A DNA stretch of 64,000 nt, taken from Herbaspirillum sp. WKF16. GTDB taxonomy: Bacteria > Pseudomonadota > Gammaproteobacteria > Burkholderiales > Burkholderiaceae_D. Under the pieces are notes generated by a model. That model worked only from the letters and a program-made list of their open reading frames with translations, ran no database searches and was not told the origin of the DNA. The number at the start of each line of letters is the position of its first letter. The stretch's first letter is position 1. A program made the position numbers and the translations under genes. Below, in pieces: positions 1-7,931 of this stretch. The DNA is taken from assembly GCF_028993615.1 (NCBI RefSeq), contig NZ_CP118632.1:2356001-2420000 (forward strand). Direction: 5' to 3'.

Positions 1-353
1 CGGTTCATGGTCAGCCATGCGGCGCGGGCGGTGGGGATGACGCGCGCCTTGCCGGCGTCTTCCAGCTTGACCAGGGTCTCGGTGGCGATGGCCTCGATCT
101 CGGGCACGATCAGGTCCGGCTGTTCCTTCTCGATCAGCGCGGCCAGCGCGGCGCCGTCGGTCATGTTGATGACGTGGGCGCGGTGCGCGACCTGATGGCC
201 GGGGGCGTTCTCATAGCGATCCACCGCGATCACTTCCACGCCCAGGCGCTGCAGCGCGATGATGACTTCCTTGCCGAGCTCGCCGGAGCCGAGCAGCATG
301 ACCTTGGTAGCCGTTGGAGAAAGCGGGGTGCCGAGTCGAGTTGGTTTTTTCAT
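1..353 (-). CDS. purT: Formate-dependent phosphoribosylglycinamide formyltransferase PurT (5' part)
   Basis: PurT uses formate and ATP to formylate GAR to FGAR in de novo purine synthesis, as an alternative to the folate-dependent PurN. About 117 N-terminal residues are present; the gene runs off the left edge. It starts with ATG at 353 ([13 protein letters not shown]) and continues into [12 protein letters not shown], the nucleotide-binding loop of the ATP-grasp preATP domain, then [22 protein letters not shown] and [16 protein letters not shown] (given here in short pieces), all typical of PurT. The catalytic ATP-grasp domain lies outside. No strong Shine-Dalgarno is visible. Identification rests on the N-terminal domain only but the match to the family is very clear. 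purL is also in this window (27.1 kb) but not linked. Confidence 0.93.
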   Translation of the reverse strand, partial: MKKPTRLGTPLSPTATKVMLLGSGELGKEVIIALQRLGVEVIAVDRYENAPGHQVAHRAHVINMTDGAALAALIEKEQPDLIVPEIEAIATETLVKLEDAGKARVIPTARAAWLTMN

Positions 354-658
354 AACGGGGGAGAGAAGGATCGGCAGGGCGCCGATGCGATGCGAGAAAT
401 AAATACCGGGCGGACGATACCAAATCTTGCCCGGTTTGGACAGACGCAATGTCCGCAGTCGCAGCCTGCGAGAACGCGCGACGAGGGGCGATGTTTCCCC
501 GATGAAATTTTGCGGATGCGCCCGGCCGGGGCGAAAGAGCTAAGTTCTCTCTAAAGCCGCTCAACGGCCGGCAACATCAGTCAATCCTGATCGGCGGCAG
601 CGCACGGGCATGCAAGGCCGGTTTGGCGTCGCTATCGATGACCGGCCTTCCATCGGAA
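354..658. other. Intergenic region with a 9-bp hairpin
   Basis: 305 bases between the purT start and the end of the AtuA-type operon. The only clear structure is an inverted repeat, AAGGCCGGT at 614-622 and ACCGGCCTT at 641-649, with an 18-nt loop. It lies just past the stop of the leftward operon and may help end it, but there is no T-run after it, so I do not call it an intrinsic terminator. A purT promoter must lie here; I could not find a convincing -35/-10 pair. Confidence 0.4.
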
Positions 659-967
659 TTATTTTTCGTCCAGTTCCAGGTCCAGCATCGCCCCCGACAA
701 GGATTTGCCGTGGGCGTCCAGCGCCAGCGAACGCGTCACGCCGCCGCCCAGCGCGCTGCGCATGACGAAGTTGAGCGCGCCCAGGTGCGGCAGTTCGTAG
801 CGCGCCACCTCGCCGTGCACTACGCCGGCGAAATGCGCGCGCACGCGCTCGGCGGTGAGTTCGCGCGCCAGCAGCGCATAGTCTTCCTGGCGATAGGCGA
901 TGACCGAGATGTTGGAAATGTCGCCTTTGTCGCCGGCGCGGGAATGGGCGATGTCACGCAGCAGCAT
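659..967 (-). CDS. AtuA-related small protein (C-terminal domain encoded separately)
   Basis: A 102-residue protein beginning MLLRDIAHSRAGDKGDISN. The SRAGDKGD signature is characteristic of the small C-terminal domain of AtuA/DUF1446-type proteins, which in some bacteria is fused to the large domain. Here it is its own gene, starting 14 bases inside the end of the large-domain gene, so the two are probably translationally coupled and form a complex. No enzyme activity is firmly established for the family; AtuA was named from acyclic terpene utilisation in Pseudomonas, but the family is much wider. In this operon, with a CitMHS importer, a role in carboxylate catabolism is more likely (inference). 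Confidence 0.8.
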   Translation of the reverse strand: MLLRDIAHSRAGDKGDISNISVIAYRQEDYALLARELTAERVRAHFAGVVHGEVARYELPHLGALNFVMRSALGGGVTRSLALDAHGKSLSGAMLDLELDEK

Positions 968-2333
968 GGCCGCTCTCCTCGATATGGACGAATGTCTTGA
1001 CCAGCGCGCGCGGCAGCAGCAGCGACAGTACCGCGATCACCTCGCGCGCCGACTTGGTGGCGCCGCCGCCGCCGGCCGGGCCGTTGGTGTAGAGGGTCTC
1101 GACTTCGTTGCCGATGCGCACCGCCTGGCCCATGGATGCGGTGCGGCCGGCCACGCGCGCGCGTACCTCGAAGGGCTCGGCCGCCGCCTGCGACATCTCG
1201 GCGCCGCAGATCGCGTTGACGCCGATCAGGTCGAAGCGCAGCTCCTCGGTCTCGACGCCGGTCAATTGCAGGCGTTCGCGCACGATGTCCAGCGCCAGCT
1301 GCGCGCGCGCTTTGGCGTTGGGGCCGGCGTAGGAAATCTGGCCTTCGCCGATGAAACTGTCGCGATAGCCCAGCGTGGTCTTGAGCGTCGCGGTGCGCGG
1401 ATGACCGCGTCCACCGGAGACCGCCACCCGGTCCGGGCCGACCTCGGTGATCTGCACCTGCGAGAAGTCGGCCACCACGTCCGGCGTGAAGTAGCGTTGC
1501 GGATCGTGCAGTTCGTAGAGCAGTTGTTCCTTGCAGGTCCGGGCGGTCACGCGACCGCCGGAGCCCGGCACCTTGGTGATCACCGCGCTGCCGTCGGCGC
1601 TGACTTCGCCGATCGGGAAACCCAGGCGCGCGAGGTCGGCCACGTCCTTCTTGCCGGGATCGGCGAAGTAGCCGCCGGTGACCTGGCCCGCGCATTCCAG
1701 CAGGTGCCCCACCAGCGTGCCCTGGCCCAGCTTGTCCCAGTCGTCCTCGGCCCAGCCGAACTCATGCACCAGCGGCGCCAGCACCAGGGCCGGATCGGCC
1801 ACGCGTCCGGTGACCACGACATCGGCGCCGGCCTGCAAGGCTTCCACGATGGGAGCGATGCCGAGGTAGGCATTGGCGGAAATCAGGCGTTCGCCCAGCG
1901 AGGCGACCGGCTGGCCGTTGTCCTCGATGGCGAAGGCGCCGTCACGGACGATGTGCAGCACGTCGTCGCCGGTGACGGCGGCGACCTTCAGGCTGGCGAG
2001 TCCCAGTTCCCGCGCGATCCCGCGAATGCGGCGCGCGGCCGCCTCAGGGTTGGCTGCGCCCATGTTGGTGACGATGCGGATGCCTTTCTGAGCGCAGGTC
2101 TTGAGCACCGCATGCATGCGCTCGGCCAGCAGCGGATCGTAGCCCTTGTCGGGATCGGCCAGGCGCGCCTGCTGTCCGATGGCGATGGTGCGCTCGGCCA
2201 GGCATTCGAAGATCAGGTAGTCGAGATCGCCCTTTTCAGCCAGCTCGGCGGCGGGCTCTATGCGGTCGCCGGAGTAGCCGGCGCCGGCGCCGATGCGTAC
2301 CACGCGGCGGGAGGGATCAGTTGTGCGATTCAT
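954..2333 (-). CDS. AtuA/DUF1446 family protein, large domain
   Basis: 459 residues from the ATG at 2333; an in-frame TTG four codons upstream is an alternative start. The N-terminus reads RVVRIGAGAGYSGDRIEPA, the typical DUF1446 opening (glycine-rich GAGAGYSGDR), followed by DYLIFECLAERT and GKKDVADLARLGFPIGEV, all family hallmarks. DUF1446 proteins accompany catabolic operons for terpenoids and hydroxy or branched acids, often next to acyl-CoA enzymes; their reaction is not settled. It sits 31 bases downstream of the CitMHS transporter gene and overlaps the small-domain gene by 14 bases, so importer, large and small subunits form one leftward operon, probably controlled by the divergent LysR gene at 3844. 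Confidence 0.85.
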   Translation of the reverse strand: MNRTTDPSRRVVRIGAGAGYSGDRIEPAAELAEKGDLDYLIFECLAERTIAIGQQARLADPDKGYDPLLAERMHAVLKTCAQKGIRIVTNMGAANPEAAARRIRGIARELGLASLKVAAVTGDDVLHIVRDGAFAIEDNGQPVASLGERLISANAYLGIAPIVEALQAGADVVVTGRVADPALVLAPLVHEFGWAEDDWDKLGQGTLVGHLLECAGQVTGGYFADPGKKDVADLARLGFPIGEVSADGSAVITKVPGSGGRVTARTCKEQLLYELHDPQRYFTPDVVADFSQVQITEVGPDRVAVSGGRGHPRTATLKTTLGYRDSFIGEGQISYAGPNAKARAQLALDIVRERLQLTGVETEELRFDLIGVNAICGAEMSQAAAEPFEVRARVAGRTASMGQAVRIGNEVETLYTNGPAGGGGATKSAREVIAVLSLLLPRALVKTFVHIEESGHAAA

Positions 2334-2364
2334 GCTGCTATCCAATCATTTGTGGCGGGCGGGC

Positions 2365-3666
2365 TCAGAACAGCGGGAACAGCCCGAGTGCGACGCAGGC
2401 GACGGTCATCACCAGCGATGCGCCGAACAGGAAGGGGATGGTGTATTTCTGGTGATCCGCCAGTTCGATGCCGGCCAGGCCGCACACCAGGAAGGTGGCG
2501 GGCGTCAGCGGGCTGACCGGGAAGCCGGTGGTCATCTGTCCCAGCAGCGCAGCCTGCGCCACCTGGATGGTCGGCACGCCCAGCATGTGGCTGACCTCGG
2601 CGATCACCGGCAGCACGCCGAAGTAGAACGAGTCGGGATCGAACAGCAGCGACAGCGGCATCGACAGCACGCCCAGCACTACCGGGATGTGGCCGGCCAT
2701 CTCCGGCGGCACGAAGCCCACGGCGGTCTTGGCCATCGCGGTGAGCATGCCGGACTTGGTCATGATGCCGGTGAAGACGCCGGCGGCGAACAGGATGCTG
2801 GCCATCAGCAGGGCCGCCTTGGCATGGGCGTCGATACGCTCGCGCTGCATGTTGACGTCGCGGTAGTTGATCATCAGCGCGGCCACCACGCCGATCATGA
2901 ACATCACCACCGGGTCGACCTTGCCGCTGATCATCACGCCCAGCACGAACACGGTCAGCACGATGTTGATCCAGAAATTGCGCGGGCGGCGGATTTTCAG
3001 CTGCGCCTCGCTCAGCTCATGCTGCTGCACGAAGTTGACGCTGGAACCCTTGCCCAGGCCGAGGCGGCGCTCTTCCTTCAGGCCCAGCAGGTAAGAGGCG
3101 ATAAAGACGAAAGCCAGGCCCACCAGCTGCACCGGGATCAGCGGCGTGAAGATGTCCGACACCGGGATGTGCAGCGCGGCCGAGGCGCGGATCATGGGAC
3201 CGGTCCACGGCAGGAAGTTGACGCCGGCCGCCAGCGAGGCCACGCAGGCCAGGATGCGCTTGTCGATGCCCAGCCGGTCGTACAGCGGCAGCATGGCCGG
3301 GATGGTGATCAGGAAGGTCACCGCGCCCGAACCGTCCAGGTGGATCAAGAGCGCCAGCAAGGCGGTGCCGGGCACGATGCGGGTGGGGCGGCTGCCGACG
3401 GTCTTGAGGATGCGGCTGATGATCGGGTCCAGCATGCCGGCGTCGGTGACGATGCCGAAGAACAGGATCGCGAACACGAACATGCCGGCCACCGGCGCGA
3501 TCGCGGTGACGCCGGCGACGATGAACTTCGAGGTTTGCAGTCCGAAGCCGCCGACCAGCGCGGCGGCGATGGGAATGGCGATCAGCGCCACCAGCGGCGA
3601 CATTTTCTTGGTGAGGATCGCCGTGAACAAAAGGACGATCGTGACAAAGCCGAGCAAGGCGAGCAT
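2365..3666 (-). CDS. CitMHS-family citrate/metal or carboxylate:H+ symporter
   Basis: A 433-residue, strongly hydrophobic inner-membrane protein with about 12 predicted helices, starting MLALLGFVTIVLLFTAILTK. HLDGSGAVTFLITIPAMLPLY and GVNFLPWTGPMIRASAALH match the CitMHS family, whose Bacillus members (CitM, CitH) import citrate complexed to divalent metal ions. A good AGGAG precedes the ATG by 7 bases. It is the first gene of the leftward operon with the AtuA-type pair, and the palindromic site at 3795-3827 lies between it and the divergent LysR gene. The substrate is probably citrate, tricarballylate or a related hydroxy acid; sequence alone does not decide. Confidence 0.88.
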   Translation of the reverse strand: MLALLGFVTIVLLFTAILTKKMSPLVALIAIPIAAALVGGFGLQTSKFIVAGVTAIAPVAGMFVFAILFFGIVTDAGMLDPIISRILKTVGSRPTRIVPGTALLALLIHLDGSGAVTFLITIPAMLPLYDRLGIDKRILACVASLAAGVNFLPWTGPMIRASAALHIPVSDIFTPLIPVQLVGLAFVFIASYLLGLKEERRLGLGKGSSVNFVQQHELSEAQLKIRRPRNFWINIVLTVFVLGVMISGKVDPVVMFMIGVVAALMINYRDVNMQRERIDAHAKAALLMASILFAAGVFTGIMTKSGMLTAMAKTAVGFVPPEMAGHIPVVLGVLSMPLSLLFDPDSFYFGVLPVIAEVSHMLGVPTIQVAQAALLGQMTTGFPVSPLTPATFLVCGLAGIELADHQKYTIPFLFGASLVMTVACVALGLFPLF

Positions 3667-3794
3667 GCGTGTCTCCTGGATTTTCTTGGTTCGATTTGTT
3701 ATTGGCTGTCCACGGCGGCGTGGCGCGAAGGCCTGCGGCGAGGGAAGCAGGGCGAGTGTAGTTTTCGGCTGATTTTGTTGTAAAGTTGATTTTT

Positions 3795-3827
3795 CCGATC
3801 AATTGATCGGTTTTTAAGATCAATTGA
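3795..3827. promoter_or_regulatory. Candidate LysR operator in the divergent promoter region
   Basis: A perfect 16-bp palindrome CCGATCAATTGATCGG lies at 3795-3810. The core GATCAATTGA recurs at 3818-3827, giving two phased copies about 20 bases apart, directly upstream of the lysR start (3844) and about 130 bases upstream of the CitMHS gene. Repeated inverted motifs between a LysR gene and its divergent target are the usual layout for LysR binding, so autoregulation and control of the operon are inferred. Confidence 0.6.
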
Positions 3828-3843
3828 AAACCTGTTGCCAAGC

Positions 3844-4800
3844 ATGCAAGCCAATATTTCCACCCGCCTGTTGCAGGCCTTCCTGGCGCTGGCGGATTGC
3901 CGTCATTTCGGCCACGCGGCCGAGCGCTGCCATGTCTCGCAATCGGCCTTCAGCGTGATGATCCAGAAGCTCGAAGCCGCCGCCGGCGCGCGCCTGTTCG
4001 AGCGTGACACGCGCAATGTGACCCTGACGCCGGAGGGCGAGCTGTTCGTGGAAGTGGCTCGCCAGCTGGTGGCCGACATCGAGGCCGCCTTCTCGGACAT
4101 GAGCGACTACGTGGCGCGCCGCAAGGGGCGCGTGGCGATCGCCGCCTTGCCCTCGTTGGCCGCCGGGTGGCTGCCGCCGGTGCTGGCCGACTACCGTGCG
4201 CGCCATCCCGGTGTGACGGTGGCGCTGTTCGACGCCATCTCCGACCAGTGCCTGGAGCTGCTGCGCCACGGCAAGGTCGACATCGCGCTCACCGCGCCCG
4301 GGCCCAACCTGCTGGAGTTCGACACCCGCCCCTTGTGCTCCGACCCGTTCTACCTGGTCTGCCGCAAGGACCATGCGCTGGCCGGCCGGCGCCGCGTCAA
4401 GGTGGCCCAGCTGGCCGGCTGCGAGCTGATCCACCTGGCGCGGTCCACCAGCGTGCGGCAGCACCTGGAGGCGGCGCTGCATCCGGGCGGGACGATCAGC
4501 ACGGGATTGGAAGTGGAGCACCTGGCCACGGTGGCGGCGCTGATCGAAAGCGGCCTGGGCGTATCCGTGGTGCCGGAGCTGACGCTGTTCCAGTTCCGCC
4601 TGCCCAACCTGGTGGCCATCCCGATGGACGCGCCGGAGCTGGTGCGGCCCTTGCTGATCGTCACGCCCAAGGAACGCAGCCTGTCGATCGCGGCGCAGGG
4701 GTTGCTGGAGATGGTGGAAGAGAAGGCCGACGCCGAGGCGAACGGCGCGCGCGTGGCCAAACGGGGCGCGCAGGCAGCGTCCAAAACGCGCCGGAAATGA
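3844..4800 (+). CDS. LysR-family transcriptional regulator of the CitMHS/AtuA operon
   Basis: 318 residues from ATG 3844 (a TTG three codons upstream is possible). The N-terminal winged helix-turn-helix is at about residues 5-64 (LLQAFLALADCRHFGHAAER, then SQSAFSVMIQKLE as the recognition region), followed by the effector-binding domain with GRVAIAALPSLAAGWLPPVL. It is divergent from the CitMHS-AtuA operon across a palindromic site, so it is probably the local regulator, with the imported acid or a derivative as co-inducer (inference). The C-terminus has a basic lysine/arginine-rich tail. Its stop codon abuts the terminator of the convergent MFS gene. Confidence 0.9.
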   Translation: MQANISTRLLQAFLALADCRHFGHAAERCHVSQSAFSVMIQKLEAAAGARLFERDTRNVTLTPEGELFVEVARQLVADIEAAFSDMSDYVARRKGRVAIAALPSLAAGWLPPVLADYRARHPGVTVALFDAISDQCLELLRHGKVDIALTAPGPNLLEFDTRPLCSDPFYLVCRKDHALAGRRRVKVAQLAGCELIHLARSTSVRQHLEAALHPGGTISTGLEVEHLATVAALIESGLGVSVVPELTLFQFRLPNLVAIPMDAPELVRPLLIVTPKERSLSIAAQGLLEMVEEKADAEANGARVAKRGAQAASKTRRK

Positions 4801-4836
4801 AAAAGGACCGATCGGAGATCCGGTCCCGATCGGTCC
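4800..4836 (-). terminator. Intrinsic terminator of the MHS transporter gene
   Basis: Read leftward: GGACCGATCGG, a 10-nt loop, CCGATCGGTCC, then TTTTT. The perfect 11-bp stem (arms 4805-4815 and 4826-4836) lies 66 bases past the transporter stop and touches the end of the convergent lysR gene. Confidence 0.8.
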
Positions 4837-4901
4837 AAGCTTGAAGGAATCATGCTGCCGCAGGCCGCCGCGCAAGGCGGCGAACCTGGGCTTCTGCGCG
4901 C

Positions 4902-6569
4902 TCAGTCGGCGGCGTAGATATCGTTGTGGACGGTTTCCTTGACGAAGAACAGGCCGATCACGACAGTGATCACGGCGATCACGATCGGATACCACAGGCC
5001 GTAGTAGATGTCGCCCTTGAAGGCCACCAGCGCGAAGGACGTGGTGGGCAGCAGGCCGCCGAACCAGCCGTTGCCAATGTGGTAAGGCATCGACATCGAG
5101 GTGTAGCGGATGCGGGTCGGGAACATTTCCACCAGGGCGGCGGCGATCGGGCCGTACACCATGGTCACGTACAGCACCAGGATGAACAGCAGCAGCAGGA
5201 CCATGGGCTTGTTGATCTGGTCGGGATCGGCCTTGGTCGGATAGCCGGCGGCCTTGATGTCGTCAGCCAGTTCCTTGGAGAAGGCCTTGTCCTTGGCGGC
5301 GGCATCTTCCTTCGAGAGGCCGGCGGCGTCATACGAGGTGATGATCTTGTCGCCGATCTTCACGGTGGCCACCGAGCCGGGCGCACCCACCGCGTTCTCG
5401 TAGTTCACCGATGCGGCCGACAGCTTGGCCTTGGCGATGTCGCACGAGGACGTGAACTTCTTGGTGCCGGTCGGGTTGAACTGGAACTGGCAGCTTGCCG
5501 GATCCGCGGTCACGATCACCGGAGCCTTTTGCAGGGCGGCTTCCAGCGCCGGGTTGGCGAAGTGGGTCAGGCCGTTGAAGATCGGGAAGTAGGTCACCGC
5601 GGCGATCAGGCAGCCGCCCAGGATGATGGGCTTGCGGCCGATCTTGTCGGACAGCGAGCCGAAGAACAGGAAGAACGGCGTCGCCAGCAGCAGGGCCGCC
5701 GCGATCAGGATGTTGGCGGTGGCGCCGTCGACCTTGAGCGACTGGGTCAGGAAGAACAGCGCGTAGAACTGGCCGGTGTACCACACCACGGCCTGGCCGG
5801 CGGTCAGGCCCACCAGCGCCAGGATCACCAGTTTCAGGTTCTTCCATTGGCCGAAGGCTTCGGTCAGCGGAGCCTTCGAGACCTTGCCTTCCGACTTCAT
5901 CTTGACGAAGGCCGGCGACTCGTTCATGGACATGCGGATCCACACCGAGATGGCCAGCAGCAGGATGGAGACCAGGAAGGGAATGCGCCAGCCCCATTCG
6001 GCGAAGGCGGCTTCGCCCACCGAGGTGCGCACGCCCAGGATCACCAGCAGCGACAGGAACAGGCCCAGGGTAGCGGTGGTCTGGATCCACGCGGTGAAGG
6101 CGCCGCGGCGGCCCTCAGGCGCGTGTTCGGCCACATAGGTGGCTGCGCCGCCGTACTCGCCGCCCAGCGCCAGGCCTTGCAGGATGCGCAGGATGATCAG
6201 GATGATCGGGGCGGTGATGCCGATCGAGTTGTAATTGGGCAGGATGCCGACGATGAAGGTCGACGCGCCCATGATCAGGATGGTCACCAGGAAGGTGTAC
6301 TTGCGTCCCACCAGGTCGCCCAGGCGGCCGAACACCAGCGCGCCGAAGGGGCGCACGATGAAGCCTGCGGCAAACGCCAGCAGCGCGAAGATGAACGCGG
6401 TGTTGGGATCGGTGCCGGCGAAGAATTGTTTGGCGATGATCGCTGCGAGCGAGCCGTACAGGTAGAAGTCGTACCATTCGAAAACGGTGCCGAGCGAAGA
6501 AGCGAAGATGACTTTCCGCTCTTCAGGTGTGATGCCGCGCGCAGTCTTGTTGACTGATGCTGTCGTCAT
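4902..6569 (-). CDS. MFS transporter, metabolite:H+ symporter (MHS) family, with enlarged periplasmic loop
   Basis: 555 residues, longer than the usual 420-450. The N-terminus has GTVFEWYDFYLYG and RPFGALVFGRLGDLVGRK, MHS-family hallmarks shared with ProP, KgtP and ShiA-type importers, and GLALGGEYGGAATYVAEHAP. Helices 10-12 follow from about residue 456. Between helix 9 and helix 10 is a hydrophilic insert of about 120 residues (about 331-455) with two cysteines (SCQFQF and SSCDI); by topology it should be periplasmic. A strong AAGGAG lies upstream of the ATG. Likely substrate is a small carboxylate or zwitterion. Its terminator is at 4800-4836. Confidence 0.88.
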   Translation of the reverse strand: MTTASVNKTARGITPEERKVIFASSLGTVFEWYDFYLYGSLAAIIAKQFFAGTDPNTAFIFALLAFAAGFIVRPFGALVFGRLGDLVGRKYTFLVTILIMGASTFIVGILPNYNSIGITAPIILIILRILQGLALGGEYGGAATYVAEHAPEGRRGAFTAWIQTTATLGLFLSLLVILGVRTSVGEAAFAEWGWRIPFLVSILLLAISVWIRMSMNESPAFVKMKSEGKVSKAPLTEAFGQWKNLKLVILALVGLTAGQAVVWYTGQFYALFFLTQSLKVDGATANILIAAALLLATPFFLFFGSLSDKIGRKPIILGGCLIAAVTYFPIFNGLTHFANPALEAALQKAPVIVTADPASCQFQFNPTGTKKFTSSCDIAKAKLSAASVNYENAVGAPGSVATVKIGDKIITSYDAAGLSKEDAAAKDKAFSKELADDIKAAGYPTKADPDQINKPMVLLLLFILVLYVTMVYGPIAAALVEMFPTRIRYTSMSMPYHIGNGWFGGLLPTTSFALVAFKGDIYYGLWYPIVIAVITVVIGLFFVKETVHNDIYAAD

Positions 6570-6909
6570 GCTGGTCTCCTTGGTTTTAATAGGGTATTCG
6601 GAACATGGCCGAATGGGGCGTTATGCAAGAACGCAGCAGAGATGATGTGATCGATGCGACAGCCATCCCCGGATACACAAATGTGCGGTATTTGCTCCGC
6701 ATTGCTTGCGTAATGGCCCACTAGTCCACGGCGCGAGTGTGCGACCCCAACCTTACGCAGGACTTGCTTGAAACTTACACAAGCTTACAGGCGGGAACGG
6801 GCGGAAATGAGCTGCGGCGCAGCAAAAAAATCGCCATCCGGCGCGGTGTTGCGGGAGGCGGCGCGGTTTTGCGGCGCAGCGATCCGCGCGCTGCGCTCGC
6901 ATTTCCTGT
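6570..6909. other. Intergenic region between lysR and the MHS transporter
   Basis: 340 bases that should hold the leftward promoter of the MHS transporter, though I see no convincing consensus pair. Near the lysR stop a stem GCGCAGCG (6874-6881) and CGCTGCGC (6889-6896) without a T-run, and further left CGCC/GGCG followed on the minus strand by seven T (6824-6830), may end the lysR transcript. No gene is supported here. Confidence 0.35.
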
Positions 6910-7800
6910 TCAGGCGAAACTGACCGATTTCTCGAGGAAGTCGACGAACACGCGCACCTTGGCCGACAGGTTCAGGCGCTCGGGATAGACCGCGTAGATG
7001 TCGGCCGGCGGCAGCTCCCATTCCGGCAGCACGCGGCGCAGGCGGCCGGCGTCGATGTACTGCTGCACGTCCCATTGCGAGCGCAGCAGCAGGCCGTGGC
7101 CGTCCAACGCCCATTGCAGCGTGGCTTCGCCGTCGTTGCTGCTCATCGCGCCGTGCACCTTCACGGTCTGCTGGCGCTTGCCGCGGCTGAAATGCCAAGT
7201 GCCGTAGGCGGTGTCGTTCTCGCGCAGGACGATGCAGCGATGGCCGCGCAGGTCGTCCGGCGACTGCGGTTCGCCTTGTCCGTCGAGATAGGCCGGCGCG
7301 CCGCAGATGAAGCGCCGGTTGGAAGCCAGGCGGCGCGCCACCAGCCGCGAGTCGGGCAGTTCGCCGAAGCGGATGCCGACGTCGAAGGCGGCTTCGGCCA
7401 GGTTCATCGGGCGGTCGGTCAAATCCAGCTGCACGTCGACCTCGGGATAGCGCCGGCGGAATTCCGACAGCGCCGGCGCGATGTGGCGCCGGCCGAAGCC
7501 GAAGGTGGCGTTCACCTTCAACAGCCCGCGCGGCACCTCGCGGCTGCTCGAGACCATGCGTTCGAGTTCCTGCACTTCTTCCAGCAGCTTCGATCCGGTT
7601 TTCAGGTAGAGCTCGCCCTCCTGCGTCATCGCCAGCCGCCGCGTGGTGCGGTTGAGCAGGCGCACGCCCAATCGCTTCTCCAGCACCGCCAGGCGCGCGC
7701 TGACCGCCGGCGGCGTCACGCCCATGTCGCGCGCCAGCGCCGATAGGCTGCCGTAGCGCACCAGGCGGGTGAAGAACTCGAGATCGCTGATCGCATCCAT
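6910..7800 (-). CDS. LysR-family regulator, DmlR-like group
   Basis: 296 residues. The N-terminus ISDLEFFTRLVRYGSLSALA with TPPAVSARLAVLEKRLGVRL and LNRTTRRLAMTQEGELYL is the winged-helix domain typical of the large DmlR/AaeR-like LysR group; the substrate domain includes GRRHIAPALSEFRRRYPEV and FDVGIRFGELPDS. It is divergent from the LeuC/LeuD-like operon, with an inverted repeat between them, and is the likely activator of that operon. DmlR of E. coli controls D-malate use, which fits a hydroxy-acid role, but the group is large and the effector cannot be read from sequence. Confidence 0.9.
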   Translation of the reverse strand: MDAISDLEFFTRLVRYGSLSALARDMGVTPPAVSARLAVLEKRLGVRLLNRTTRRLAMTQEGELYLKTGSKLLEEVQELERMVSSSREVPRGLLKVNATFGFGRRHIAPALSEFRRRYPEVDVQLDLTDRPMNLAEAAFDVGIRFGELPDSRLVARRLASNRRFICGAPAYLDGQGEPQSPDDLRGHRCIVLRENDTAYGTWHFSRGKRQQTVKVHGAMSSNDGEATLQWALDGHGLLLRSQWDVQQYIDAGRLRRVLPEWELPPADIYAVYPERLNLSAKVRVFVDFLEKSVSFA

Positions 7801-7822
7801 GGACGTTTATTGTTAAGCTGAA

Positions 7823-7839
7823 TTTAAGAATGGCTTAAA
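7823..7839. promoter_or_regulatory. Candidate LysR operator upstream of the hydro-lyase operon
   Basis: TTTAAG-AATGG-CTTAAA is a perfect 6-5-6 inverted repeat and contains T-N11-A spacing; another TTAAG occurs just to its left (from 7813). It lies between the divergent lysR gene (start 7800) and the LeuC-like gene (start 7932). A possible -10, TACACT, is at 7873-7878 with a poor -35. Confidence 0.5.
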
Positions 7840-7931
7840 TGAGTATGCATTATGTGGCAATGGATGTGAAGTTACACTGGTTTCGCCAGAGGAAGCGATG
7901 AATTCCATCGCATGGCGCACCAGGAGGAATC

